Part shown: piece after piece, positions 36,802 to 47,633 of the stretch
How the letters are laid out: the number at the start of each line of letters is the position of its first letter
Numbering within the stretch: position 1 is the first letter of the stretch
Translations under genes and position numbers: made by a program
The notes under the pieces: model-generated
Seen by the model: the letters and a program-made list of their open reading frames with translations, nothing else
What the model was told of the DNA's origin: nothing
Database searches by the model: none
NCBI GenBank assembly: GCA_029532625.1
Contig: JARFXM010000004.1
Coordinates: 4,898,001-4,962,000, forward strand
Direction: 5' to 3'
Source of the DNA: Lomentospora prolificans
Taxonomy: Eukaryota > Ascomycota > Sordariomycetes > Microascales > Microascaceae
DNA length: 64,000 nucleotides

Positions 36802-39261
36802 GGCGGCGGAGGGAAGTCGAGATGTCGACCTCCCGGAAACTCTTCTTTGGTTGGCGGGGTAGAGGAGGGGCAGCGATAAGGTAGAATGTTTTGGGAATTT
36901 TCTTGTTCTCCTCTGGATTTTCGTCCTAAAACGATGCCTTTATTGCCCAACGGGAAAAAAAAAAAGAATAAAGGACACCGAGGACGAAGATCGGTAAGCT
37001 GAGGGCAGAAAAAGTCCTCCGCTTATGAAAAGGGGAGAAAAATTTCTGACCGCAGGCAAAAAGGGAGGAAAGGGCAACGCCGAGGAATTTTTGGGATGGA
37101 GGGGCGCAGTAAAATTACCCTTTTTTTTTTTTAAATTTTCTTCTTTCCCCTTGCGAAAACTGGGCTAAGGTTCTTATCGATAAGAGATTCTATTTTTCTT
37201 TCTTTAGTGGGGCAAGCGCGGGAGCAGATTTGACAAAATCAGCGCATGGGGCGCTTTTAGTGGGTCGAAGTAGTGTCAGGTACCGATGACGTAGACGCTG
37301 GCAGCGAGGTACAAATTGTATACCAAGGGGAGATGCCACCAGTGAGAATCTCGGCCTTTGTCAGCCAATTATCCGGACACGCCGGGCACAACACGGCGCT
37401 CCGTGAAGGCTGGATTTGGCAGAAGTGAAGAGGGGTTTTTGGGTTAACAAAAGGTTTGGAGATTGGAGGTTAAGTAAGGTGTTAGGACTAAAGTGCAGTA
37501 TACCTCGCTTCTACCCTCCTTCTGAGCGAGTGAAAAACCGGCTTTCGGCACTCGATAATGAGAGGTGAAACGGGTCGGTGTAATGGCGAAGAACTGTATA
37601 TATTGAGGTAAAAGTAATCAGTTCCGTTTCCAACCTGCGTAAAGAGAGGTCAAGTTAGTGTTCTAGTCTTGAGAGGGGTGTTAGATAGGTTTCAACGGTT
37701 AAGCATGGCATCCCTTCGCGGAATGCTAATTAGCTGTTTGGTTACAGGTAGGTCTCTATTTCTGCTAAGAGAAAGCATTAGGAAGTTATTAGAGAATAAA
37801 CCAAAGATCAGACATAGCAAGCGTGATAACTGAAGAAGACCTATTTTCAAGTGAGAAAGACGATCTGGTGAGAAACCACGAGACATAAGATATATTTGGT
37901 AGAATAAGTAGCTCCTGTAACCTAGATTAACTCGATAGTCTTCAGAGCACAGCTTTCGAATACGGATTCTCTGTCATAACGAGAGGTGCAGCGGATATTC
38001 GTATGCGCAATACCTATTCTCGCGTACTTTCCAAGCCTGCGGCCAGCGACTAAGGACATAACATCAACAGTATAATGAACCGTTATCTGGTTTGCTCGCT
38101 TCCTAGCAACTTGCAAACATTGCACGCGACCTTCGGGGCACTCGGATAACCAGTTCCCAGCATTATCCAGAAAGGCCATGCCGAGTGGCGTCATGTCATC
38201 TCCATATATAGTGGCATGAACCCGGCCTCAAGGTATCCAAGCTTTGAAACAATCGGACCTAATATGGCCGCATCCCGCATTCGCGCGGTGACCATGATGG
38301 ATCGGTTCGCTCCGGAAGAGAAGGTGCGCAGAGCATCGCCCGGGTCCGGCATTCCTTGTTATGCAGCACGGGGCTGCCGGCTGGCTGCCGTGACAGATTG
38401 GAGAGGAAAGGCTACGATTATAGCACTGGGATCCACAAGCCGCAACACACCCGCACTCCTGGGCTCTGGGGGCTGCAGGGTCCTAAGTGATGGGCCAGCA
38501 TATTTGTTGATACCCACGACCACGACGGACAGTCGGTCGGGCGGGCATCGTTACCAGCATCTCCACTAGGACCCGTTGGCTTGTGGTCAGCCTGCCACAT
38601 TACACATTAGATCCTTGTGGAATGAAATAACGAGTTTTCAGACTGTTTCGGGGACTGAATAGTAATACCGACATGAAGCATGAGTAATTGGAGGTCAAAA
38701 CCCAACCTTTGGGTTGAGGTACTCGGTGTATTACCTACATGCCTAAAACCAGCAAATAGTCGGTGTGGGCCAGCGAGCGGGCTGGTGTCAGCGCGTAAGC
38801 CTCTCAGGGCTCTGGACCAATATGGAGACTGCCTGAATGCTCCCTACCCATTTAGCCCTGCAGCCAGCCAGCTTGTTAGCAAAGCTCAGCTTATTACTGA
38901 CTAATGCGCATGCATGCACTTGATCAGGGGACGTTTTCAGCACTGCTGGAAACGGCAGTTTGACCCTGGCACCTCCACCCCTGAAACAGCTCGAGAATGG
39001 GGATTCTGTCTTCTCAATTGCATTTTTCATCGCATCACCGTCATTTTGATAGTGTTTGCTTTCCATCACGATAACCGGAGCTCGCGCGGTAGAGCTGCGA
39101 GATCCATCTCTCGAAGGGAATTTATTGCAGCTCGTTCAGTCGATCGCCAGGCTAGCTCCAACCTTCCCGCATTTTCAAGGCCCGCCCCAAACAGCACCTG
39201 TCCATCCTGATTGGTATCGATCGACTCTGAATCGAACCCCAATCAAAACACACCGCCCAAA
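36802..39261. other. 2.5 kb divergent promoter region
   Basis: Lies between the New1 start (-) and the GH3 beta-glucosidase start (+). The first 400 bases upstream of New1 are purine/pyrimidine-rich with T and A runs. No gene was seen; open frames are short. Confidence 0.6.
37173..37184. promoter_or_regulatory. Perfect 12-bp palindrome CTTATCGATAAG upstream of new1
   Basis: The palindrome lies about 370 bases before the New1 ATG. It contains two inverted GATAAG words, each a match to the fungal GATA-factor core HGATAR. Function is inferred from sequence only. Confidence 0.35.
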
Positions 39262-42069
39262 ATGGATCCATCAAAGGAGGGCCTCCTTCACCCCGACAAA
39301 TCTCGAAACTCCTTCGATTCAACCCATTCCGATTTCGAAAGCGCCGAGTCCTATACCTCCAATGACTTTGCCCACGACGAGAAACGTGTCCGCACCGGCT
39401 TCCGCCAACTTCTGGCGCGAAGGAAACGGCTGTTCACCGTCCTCGCGATAATCGCTGGAGCGTGGTTCCTCATCGGCCTCGGCGGCCCCGTTGCCTATAA
39501 AACATACACACAAGCACCACCGGATGGCCACTCCCCTCCCTGGTATCCCACGCCGAGGGGCGGTTCCGCAAAATCCTGGGCCAAGAGCTACCAGAAGGCT
39601 TCCAAGATGGTCGAACGCATGACGCTGGCCGAAAAGGTCAACATCACCACCGGCACTGGATGGCGTATGGGTCTTTCCGTCGGTACCACCGGCCCCGCTG
39701 TCCACGTTGGCTTCCCCCAGCTTGCCCTGCAGGATGGCCCGCTGGGAATCCGCTTCGCGGACAACGCGACGGCTTTTCCCGCCGGCATCACAGTAGGGGC
39801 TACATGGAACAAGGAGTTGATGTACGAGAGGGGCAAGGCTCACGGTTTGGAGGCTCGTCTCAAAGGTGTCAACGTGCTGTTGGGCCCTTGTATCGGTGCC
39901 CTGGGCCGCATGCCTGCCGGAGGTAGGAATTGGGAGGGCTTTGGCTCCGATCCTTACCTCCAGGGTATCGCTGGTGCCGAGACTGTACGCGGCATCCAGT
40001 CTCAAGGCGTCATGGCCACCATCAAGCACTTTGTCGGCAATGAACAGGAGCACTTCCGCCAAGCCCGCGAATGGGCGCTTCCTAATGCCATCTCAAGCAA
40101 TATCGACGACCGAACGATGCACGAAGTTTACGCGTGGCCCTTTGCCAACGCCGTCAAGGCTGGCGTGGCCAGCGTCATGTGCTCATACAACCAGGTCAAC
40201 AACTCGTATGCGTGTGCCAACTCGAAGCTACTCAACGGTATCTTGAAGGACGAGTTTGGTTTTCAGGGCTTCGTCATGTCGGACTGGCTGGCTCAGAGGG
40301 GCGGCGTTTCTAGTGCTCTGGCCGGTCTTGATATGTCTATGCCTGGTGATGGGCTCAGGTGGGAGGATGGCGAGTCGCTCTGGGGACCCAGCCTCAGCCG
40401 AGCTGTTCTCAATGGCTCCGTTCCTCTCGAGCGTCTCAACGACATGGTTACTCGTGTCGTTGCCGCGTGGTACCAGCTCGGCCAGGATGATGAAGAGCTC
40501 TTTGACGGCAACGGCCCGAACTTTTCTTCTTGGACCAACGACAGGTTCGGCCTTCCATCTACCGGTAGCCCCTCCGACCAGGAAGAGGTTGAGGTCAACA
40601 AATTTGTCAACGTCCAGGGTGACCACAAGGATGTTGCGCGAAAGGTTGCTGCCGAAGGCACCGTCCTCTTGAAAAACGACGGCATCCTCCCCCTCGGACG
40701 AGACGGTTCCAGCGCTAGTGGTAAGAAGCGCCAAGACAGCAAGGCCCGTATCGCCATCTTTGGCGAAGATGCTGGCCCCGGTGACGGCCCGAACAGCTGC
40801 CTCGACCGCGGCTGCAACCAAGGCACCCTCGGATCCGGCTGGGGTAGCGGGGCCGTCGAGTTCCCTTACCTCGTCACGCCCGCGGAGGGTCTCATTAGCC
40901 AGTTCGACAAGGAGAAAGTCGTCGTCACGCAGCACCTCTCCAACAAGCTCAAGTACCACGAAAACCCCACTATCCTTGACGACCAAGATATTTGCATCGT
41001 TTTTGTTAGTGCCACGGCTGGTGAGGGGTACATGTCGTGGAAGAGCGTCAAGGGTGACCGCCCTGATCTCTATCTGCAGAAGGGCGGTGACAAGCTCATT
41101 CACACTGTATCCGAGAAGTGCGGCAAGGGAGAAGGCCAGACCATTGTTGTCGTCCACAGTGTGGGTCCTGTCATCTACGAGAGGTTCATTGACATTCCCA
41201 ACATCAAGGCCGTGGTGTTGGGTAACCTCCCTGGCCAGGAAAGCGGCAACGCTCTTGCCGACATCATCTTTGGGGATGTAAACCCTAGCGGCAAACTTCC
41301 CTACACCGTCGGCAAGTCTCTTGAGGACTACGGCGAGGGCGGCCAAGTCATGTACCTCCCCAATGCTGTTGTCCCGCAGCAGGACTTCACCGACGGTGTC
41401 TTTGTCGATTATCGCCACTTTGACAAGGCGGGAATTGAGCCTCGCTTCGAATTTGGATACGGATTGTCCTATACCACATTTGATTTTGCCAATGTTGTCG
41501 TCACTCAAGTCAAACCCAAGTCTCCGCTACCCTCGCCCCGACCTCAACCCGGTGCGGAGCCCCCCAAGTACGACGACCAGATTCCCGACTCTAAAGAGGT
41601 CGCTTTCCCTAGCGAGATTCGTAAGCTGGACAAGTACATTTATCCCTACGTCGAGGCTGCGGAGGAAATCGAGCCCGGAACCTACCCATATCCCGAAGGC
41701 TACGATACTGAACAGCGCCTCTCAGATGCTGGTGGCGACGAAGGTGGTAACCCCGACCTCTGGAAGACGTATGTTACTGTCAAGGCCGACGTAACCAACA
41801 CAGGGTCCGTCGCGGGCAAGGCCGTGGCCCAGCTATACCTATCTTATCCTGAAGAGACTCCGGTGGAGGTCCCCGTCAAAGTTCTCCGCGGATTCGAGAA
41901 AGTGTATCTGGAGAAGGGAGAGACCAAAACGGTCGAGTTCCAGATCACGAGGCGAGACCTTAGCTACTGGGACGTTGAGCGGCAGAATTGGGTGATGATT
42001 ACGGAGGGCGAGTACAAGTTTGCTGTCGGAGGTAGCTCGAGAGACTTGCCGACTTCGGGCACCTGGTGA
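39262..42069 (+). CDS. bglE: GH3 beta-glucosidase with N-terminal membrane anchor
   Basis: A single exon encoding 935 aa. The start is the first ATG of the frame (AAAATGGATCC). Residues 1-57 are hydrophilic and end in basic RRKR. Residues 58-79 form one membrane segment (LFTVLAIIAGAWFLIGLG), giving a type II protein with the enzyme outside. The GH3 N-terminal barrel begins near 110 (MVERMTLAEKVNITTGTGW), with LQDGPLGIR, GRNWEGFGSDPYL, KHFVGNEQE and the nucleophile region FVMSDW with D341. The C-terminal alpha/beta sandwich (AAEGTVLLKNDGILPL, LPGQESGNALADIIFGD) and fibronectin-III-like domain (VRVTNTG-type VKADVTNTGSVAGKAVAQLYL, LRGFEKVYL) follow. Architecture matches the membrane-anchored Aspergillus bglE-type beta-glucosidases, which cleave terminal beta-D-glucose from cello-oligosaccharides and glucosides. 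A Ser/Pro-rich insert (RPQPGAEPPKYDD region) interrupts the last part. No intron and no frame problem were seen. Confidence 0.92.
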   Translation: MDPSKEGLLHPDKSRNSFDSTHSDFESAESYTSNDFAHDEKRVRTGFRQLLARRKRLFTVLAIIAGAWFLIGLGGPVAYKTYTQAPPDGHSPPWYPTPRGGSAKSWAKSYQKASKMVERMTLAEKVNITTGTGWRMGLSVGTTGPAVHVGFPQLALQDGPLGIRFADNATAFPAGITVGATWNKELMYERGKAHGLEARLKGVNVLLGPCIGALGRMPAGGRNWEGFGSDPYLQGIAGAETVRGIQSQGVMATIKHFVGNEQEHFRQAREWALPNAISSNIDDRTMHEVYAWPFANAVKAGVASVMCSYNQVNNSYACANSKLLNGILKDEFGFQGFVMSDWLAQRGGVSSALAGLDMSMPGDGLRWEDGESLWGPSLSRAVLNGSVPLERLNDMVTRVVAAWYQLGQDDEELFDGNGPNFSSWTNDRFGLPSTGSPSDQEEVEVNKFVNVQGDHKDVARKVAAEGTVLLKNDGILPLGRDGSSASGKKRQDSKARIAIFGEDAGPGDGPNSCLDRGCNQGTLGSGWGSGAVEFPYLVTPAEGLISQFDKEKVVVTQHLSNKLKYHENPTILDDQDICIVFVSATAGEGYMSWKSVKGDRPDLYLQKGGDKLIHTVSEKCGKGEGQTIVVVHSVGPVIYERFIDIPNIKAVVLGNLPGQESGNALADIIFGDVNPSGKLPYTVGKSLEDYGEGGQVMYLPNAVVPQQDFTDGVFVDYRHFDKAGIEPRFEFGYGLSYTTFDFANVVVTQVKPKSPLPSPRPQPGAEPPKYDDQIPDSKEVAFPSEIRKLDKYIYPYVEAAEEIEPGTYPYPEGYDTEQRLSDAGGDEGGNPDLWKTYVTVKADVTNTGSVAGKAVAQLYLSYPEETPVEVPVKVLRGFEKVYLEKGETKTVEFQITRRDLSYWDVERQNWVMITEGEYKFAVGGSSRDLPTSGTW

Positions 42070-44515
42070 GCGAGGAATTGGATCTGGCTTTATATGTAAG
42101 GGACTTTTTGAATTGGTATGGTCAGGTGCATTACGGTTTTTGGACAAGAGGCGAAAGACGGGTTTAGGAGTCTTGGTACTAATAGCATATGAGATGGAAA
42201 AGACCTCAATATAGGTAACTCATTTTGGGACTTGGGTATATGTTTCCCGGTTGGCGTCCTGTGGCATCTAACCGGCCCGTGCATCTTAGAGGCTCATGTC
42301 GTGTCCTAAGTAAGCGACCCTTCTCCCTTGCTAACCAAATAACCGGGCCGTCTGCGATGTTTTGGCTTCCTGGAATGCCTGCGGCTGGTCTCCTTGCCTT
42401 GGATGTTTTGCTAGCCCCGTAGCATAATAGTTGCCGGCCGACGCTCCACTCGCAGACCGTGATTCTGAACTGTGCCGAAAAGGACCGGTCGGAGAGGTGC
42501 CTCCTCCCACATGGATTACCCCGACAATTCCGCCGCTCAAACTGCCAATCCCAATTACAGCCGGCAGCCACCATTCTTTAGTCCGACATGGCATGTCGGA
42601 GACTCCTTTATTCTGGGGATGCGGAGGTTAGGCACGACCTTAGTCTTCTCAACCGATGTCTCGGGTCAGTCATGGGATGATACCCAACATCGTAAAGGGT
42701 CGTCGCTGCTCTCATTAACCTAACCAGCATGAACAGGCATTATACTTAGCAATAATGGACTTTGTCCGGACGGGGCCAATGCGAAGGCGGGGGAACCGCA
42801 GCCGAAGGAAGTATAAAGTTCCCCGTGGGGAGGAATCCCCAGATCGGTTGCCGTCTTTTTTGCAAGGGGCTGTCCAAGGGGCTATTACACTTACGAGGGT
42901 TTGCGACTTCCAACTTGCCTGAAGAGAGAAAGGACAAGGCGTACTTTCTACGCCATGTAGACTCGTATTCTTGTCTTTGCGGCCCGATCCCTTTGCTGGG
43001 GGCCGAGCCACCGTCAAAACGCCCAACATTTTGCAACCCCATCCTGGCCAATATCCTCGAGGGTGAAAATCAAAGAGGCAGGAGTCTCAATCTTCATGTG
43101 CAAAGGAGACGCACATCGACCTAGGCATCGTCCATCGCCCTAGGCCGGCAAGTCGGTGCAAGCCCAGGCCCGAGAAAGACCAGCTATCCGTGCTCGAGGG
43201 GTATTTAATACGGCCCCCGAGGAACTGTGGTTCCGGTCCTGGGCAGTTGGATGGACAAGACCATCCTGGCTTGGAATCCACGCCACCAGTCCCTTCGAGA
43301 AGTTACGAACTCTCCCGCGATACCGGCCGATGACGCCTCTCAAAAGCGCGTCGTTGCGATAGGGTCTGCCTGTCGTCTCAGTCGTGAGAGCAGCAGCTTC
43401 ATGTCCGGGACCTTTGTAGGTACATACGCTGCGTGGAATGGGGAAAGTGGCGTTGGCGATGTCCTGGGAGCGACAGGGCTATTATTTTCCACCATTGGAA
43501 ATATAATACCGGTGAAGTGCAGTATCCTACGGCCACGGAGAGCATTCCCGGGGAGGACTGGTTTCACGCGGCCTAATCGCGACACCTACCGCGCGACGAA
43601 CCGTAATTTGCGGATACTCATGGGGAGATTAGCCATGGTGTGGAAGACGTGGACATATGGAAAGATGGTAGATTTCGAGTTTCTCTCAGTTTGCAGCAGA
43701 GGAAGAACATCTATTGATGAGGGTAGTATATTGATAATAAGAGTAATAAACAAACATAAGAGTAATAAACAAACAAACTGATATTTCTAAATATGTCTAA
43801 ACACAAATCATCTCCTGGAAACCAAATTACAATAGTAATACCCTTCCCAAAGTGTATGACAGCATGTTTTGCCACCTAGGATTCGCTTGGAATTCTCCCC
43901 TGGTGATGCTGGGGAATGAGCAGAGTAGATGAAGGACTCAGACATTTTCATTGGTTAGTATGAGTGATATCATATATTTCTCATCAAATAGCTTGGCTGT
44001 CGTATAAGAAGACATTCCTTAATGAGGCTTTTGATGCAAGGGCTGTCAAAAAATCAAACTCTTGCTGCAGGGCGTGCCTGAGCTCAGAGACTTGGCAGAT
44101 AACCGAGCAGAACTTTTGGTGTGTAGCGCAGGTCAGGTGCTGGGGCTTTGAATGCTGTGCTACCTGTTGAATCACCAAGCGAATGCAGGGATCCCTTTCA
44201 TGTAATTATCAAGTCATAGAAGCTAGCATTGGGGACCAGCATCAGGAAGTTGAGTCCGAGTAGCAAGCTTTATTCAAACCATCAGGCTAAAGAATGTGGA
44301 CAAGCATCTGCTAGGTATTACTAGTCAGCCATCATTCCTTCTTCCTCTTCTTCTCCCGATGGCTGTAGATCAGGCCCGATGTCCTTGCAAGCTTGCGCCC
44401 TATAAAGCTTCCAAGGTGGTTAGGGTAGACTCTTTGTCTTTCTAGCCAGTCCCACGATCTTAAAATCATCCATCCCCTGCCAACTTCCCTCACCCCATCA
44501 CTGACCCAGAGGAAA
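42070..44515. other. 2.4 kb intergenic region
   Basis: 3' flank of the beta-glucosidase gene and promoter of the CVNH gene. It is AT-rich from about 43700 and contains a two-copy 19-bp repeat (43741-43778). No supported gene. Confidence 0.6.
43741..43778. repeat. Two-copy 19-bp tandem repeat
   Basis: GAGTAATAAACAAACATAA is followed directly by a near-identical second copy, in AT-rich non-coding sequence. Confidence 0.8.
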
Positions 44516-45267
44516 ATGCAATTCAAAATTTCCAACATCCTCGCCGGCATTGGCGTCATTCTTTTCCTCGCGGCCCCCGCCGTCGAGGCTCAAGGCTTCG
44601 ACCTAACTTGCAAGGGCCTGCAGCTCTACATCGACAGGATCGCGGTCGCCGTCTGCTCGACCGACTCCGGGACGACCAAGAGCAGCTCTCTTAACCTCGA
44701 TCGATGCCTCAGCAATGATGACGGGCGCGTCGTTCGTAGGGACGGGTAAGATCCCCTCAATCCCCTTTAATATCCGCCGGTATTGCTTGGTTTCTCCCAC
44801 TATGCACGTGTTCCTATCTTCTAACTCGTGGCTCTTCGTCTCTGTATTAGTGGACGCTACTCGAACAGTTGCAAAAACTGCGAAGTCTTGTCTGGTCCCT
44901 CGGCTGAAATCCGCTGCATCTGCCTTGGGAAGAACAAGCGGTGGTATGTTAGCTTCATTCCTATGAGTGAGTCTCACCCACACCACTATCACCTAATATT
45001 ATGTGTCAAGAGATTATGGGAATCCCTGTTTCTAACACGACCGTTTACGCAGACAAGTTCTTCACAAATTACAATGGCCACTTTTGCTGTGGTACAGGTA
45101 TCTGCAGCGAAGACGTGCTCGAGTACAGTGACCTCGTAGTCCGTAAGAGGGACGCTACCTCGCACGACACCGCCAAGCTCATCGACGCTACCACCCACGC
45201 CCCCGAGATGGATTCTGCCCACGAGACGGATCTTACTTCGGATGTTGACGGCGATCCTGTGGTCTAG
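44516..45267 (+). CDS. Small secreted protein with cyanovirin-N (CVNH) domain
   Basis: Three exons (44516-44745, 44851-44966, 45053-45267) encode 186 aa. Residues 1-25 are a signal peptide ending VEAQ. The mature part follows the two-repeat CVNH pattern: FDLTCKGLQLYID, LNLDRCLSNDDGRVV, GRYSNSCKNCEVL, IRCICLGKNKRWYV and MNKFFTNYNGHFCC. Both halves show the hydrophobic-x-Leu-Asn/Asn-x-Asp/Asn-Gly landmarks. Cysteines fall near 32, 47, 64, 84, 87, 99, 101, 127, 128 and 133. After the domain a hydrophilic tail of about 50 aa includes RKRD (about 147-150), a possible Kex2-type cleavage site. CVNH proteins are small lectin-like folds common in ascomycetes, where the carbohydrate ligand and role are usually unknown; some are secreted by plant-associated species. 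Intron joins were chosen because they restore the domain in frame, and all three exons are needed for it. Confidence 0.82.
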
Positions 45268-46609
45268 TCTATCCTACGCCTGTCACTTTTGTGACTTGAG
45301 GCTGCTGCTCGCGCGATTCGAGGTGCGGATGCTGGCGATGGTAAGATTTAGTGTGGCGATCAATGTTGTATTCTTCTCTTGGGGGTAGAAGGTTTTGAGG
45401 GTGTTGGGCTAAGCAGAATCTATTAAGCAGCCTGCCTTGTTTTATGACCTTCGATGCTTATTGCCTCGGGCAAGACTTCTGTATCAAGCATGTCATGCAA
45501 GGTTCGACTGGAGAATACTATTAAGCATAGCCTGCTTACAAGCTATTAATATTATACTGTCACAACGATTCCTGATCCTGTGACAAAATGAAAATAATCA
45601 CGTAACCTTCTGTGGTGCTGCGGTATGTCGTTCTGGATCAATGAAGATGACATCTCAGCACGTCTCGGACGTGCGCCAAACCCAGTCCTTAAATAAGCTA
45701 GTGTGATTACCACAGGGGGATAATAGCCTTGCTGGTTATGGCTCGGAGTTGAGCCTCAGCGGCCGTAGCGACCCATTGCGTGGCTCATTGCCGATCCATC
45801 GCCATGTTTAAATCCTTTTCGAGAAGGCCAGCAGACGACACCTCCATGCACGGAGCCGCTCCTCGGTTATCTTCAGCGGGGCCGCCCCCACAATGGCCGG
45901 CGGAATACCCGCTGTTCTGGGAAAGATTTCGGAAACCGTCGAATCATCAAAGTCTTGGATGACGGCAATCCTTGAATCCGCCTTGCTTGATTTTTGGCAT
46001 TCCTAGGAAGATAAGAAGGGAAGAGGAGGAGGGTTGGCGATCGAGGATCCGAATCGGGACGCTAATGATCCTTGTGCGCGGCCGGCTTATGCGCCAGGGC
46101 TTGGACGATCCGTGTATCACAAGCAGCGGTAAAAAAAAAAAACCAAAAAAAAGCAGAAGCAAAAAAGAAATGCGCACGCGAGGAGAACAGAGGGTGTGGA
46201 CAGCTGAGGTCTAAGGGCCCCCCAGACGGAGAGCTACCTGGCAAGGGTGTCTGAGATTCAGCCCTACGAGGCGTGTGGTGTGTGTACTGTTACGCGGCAG
46301 AACACGTGGCTGAAGGCTTTGGAAGGATTAGACGCGCGGTTGTGGACAACAAAAAAGGACCAGCAAAAAAAGAACAACGACGCTAGGCGCGAGTTTTTCT
46401 CCTCATTCTGCCGCGCCAGCTTCCAGTTCGCTTTCGCTTCGGGCGGGGGCGCGTGCTTGAGGAGAGTTGCCCACTTTTTCCGGTGTTGCTGGCCCACAGC
46501 CCCGGATCCTTGCTGATCCTACCTTTGCTTCCCTCGATCTTTGGGATTGATCCTCGTTGACGGTGCTTTCCAAATTGGGAAGGACTACAAACCATCCCAT
46601 ATTCCTTGC

Positions 46610-46630
46610 TTTTTTTTTTTTTTTTTTTTT
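46610..46630. repeat. Poly-T tract (21 T)
   Basis: Uninterrupted thymine run in the intergenic region between the CVNH gene and the next gene. Confidence 0.9.
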
Positions 46631-46932
46631 CCTCTTTGCTTCTCTTAGTTCCTAGTATTGGAAGCCGAAAATTATGGTCCGGCAGGCCTACTGTGACTCT
46701 GTCCTCTTTCTGGTCATACATTATTCAGGTAGCGAGTTTTGCCGTCATGGTCAAATCCGGTTCGGCTAAGGCCAGAGCGAATCCTTCCAATGCGCCCTGC
46801 CCGCATGGCCCACGAACCGAACTCACTGCTGGCCTGGTGATTGGTGGACTTTGGCCCGTCAAAAGAAGAAGTAACTGGGAAACAAATAATATCCATTGCT
46901 TGTGCTCCAAGGACTTCAAGGAAAAGCTTTTG

Positions 46933-46955
46933 TTTTTTTTTTTTTTTTTTTTTTT
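46933..46955. repeat. Poly-T tract (23 T)
   Basis: Second uninterrupted thymine run of the same intergenic region. Confidence 0.9.
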
Positions 46956-47311
46956 CCTCCAACCCTCTCTCTATTAGCCAACCAACCCCCCATTTCCGGA
47001 CTCTATCCGCCCTTTCCCTTTCCCTTTCCTCTTCTCCCCACCCCGCAATCCGGCAAGCAAAACACGGGCGGTCTCGGCCATACTTTCTGGTAACGACCGT
47101 AGAGGTGGGTATGGGATTGGTAAGAATCGTGCAGGAAACCGACTTTAACCTTCGCGGATGGTGACGCTAGATGATGCGATTACCAAGATTGTGGGTGTGT
47201 GCGTATGCGAGGTTAAGTGGGCGTGTCTTGGCCCTTGTCTGAGAGTTTTCGTTTTCGGGAGATCTAGACGATAATGCCTTGTCGAGGATGTATTCAGTTC
47301 GTCTCATGGTA

Positions 47312-47340
47312 GTGCGTGTGTGCGTGTGTGTGTGTGTGTA
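47312..47340. repeat. (TG)n microsatellite
   Basis: Roughly 14 TG/CG dinucleotides in a row, imperfect at two positions. Confidence 0.85.
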
Positions 47341-47614
47341 TATCTTGCTTCCATTGCCATTCAGCAGATCCAAGCCGAACAGTAATACAAAATCGTGCTG
47401 AGGCCATGCTACACAGCACGGTTTTGGGTAATTCCTGGTTTCGTGCAACCAAGCCACCTCACCGCACAACGAAGGACAAAAAGGATCTCCTTGTCTTAGG
47501 TTCTGGCAGTATGCGCCTCGGCAAGGGAGCCACCGTCGGACTCTTCCCTGTTCAACACGTGGTGGCTGACTTCTTGGGTACCCACAAAATGTGAGGAAGG
47601 CGTTGATGGTGCTA

Positions 47615-47633
47615 TTTTTTTTTTTTTTTTTTT
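47615..47633. repeat. Poly-T tract (19 T)
   Basis: Third uninterrupted thymine run of the intergenic region. Confidence 0.9.

Noticed and set aside
40228..41508. 426-codon open frame antisense to the beta-glucosidase gene
   Set aside because: Antisense shadow of a conserved GH3 gene; no domain features.
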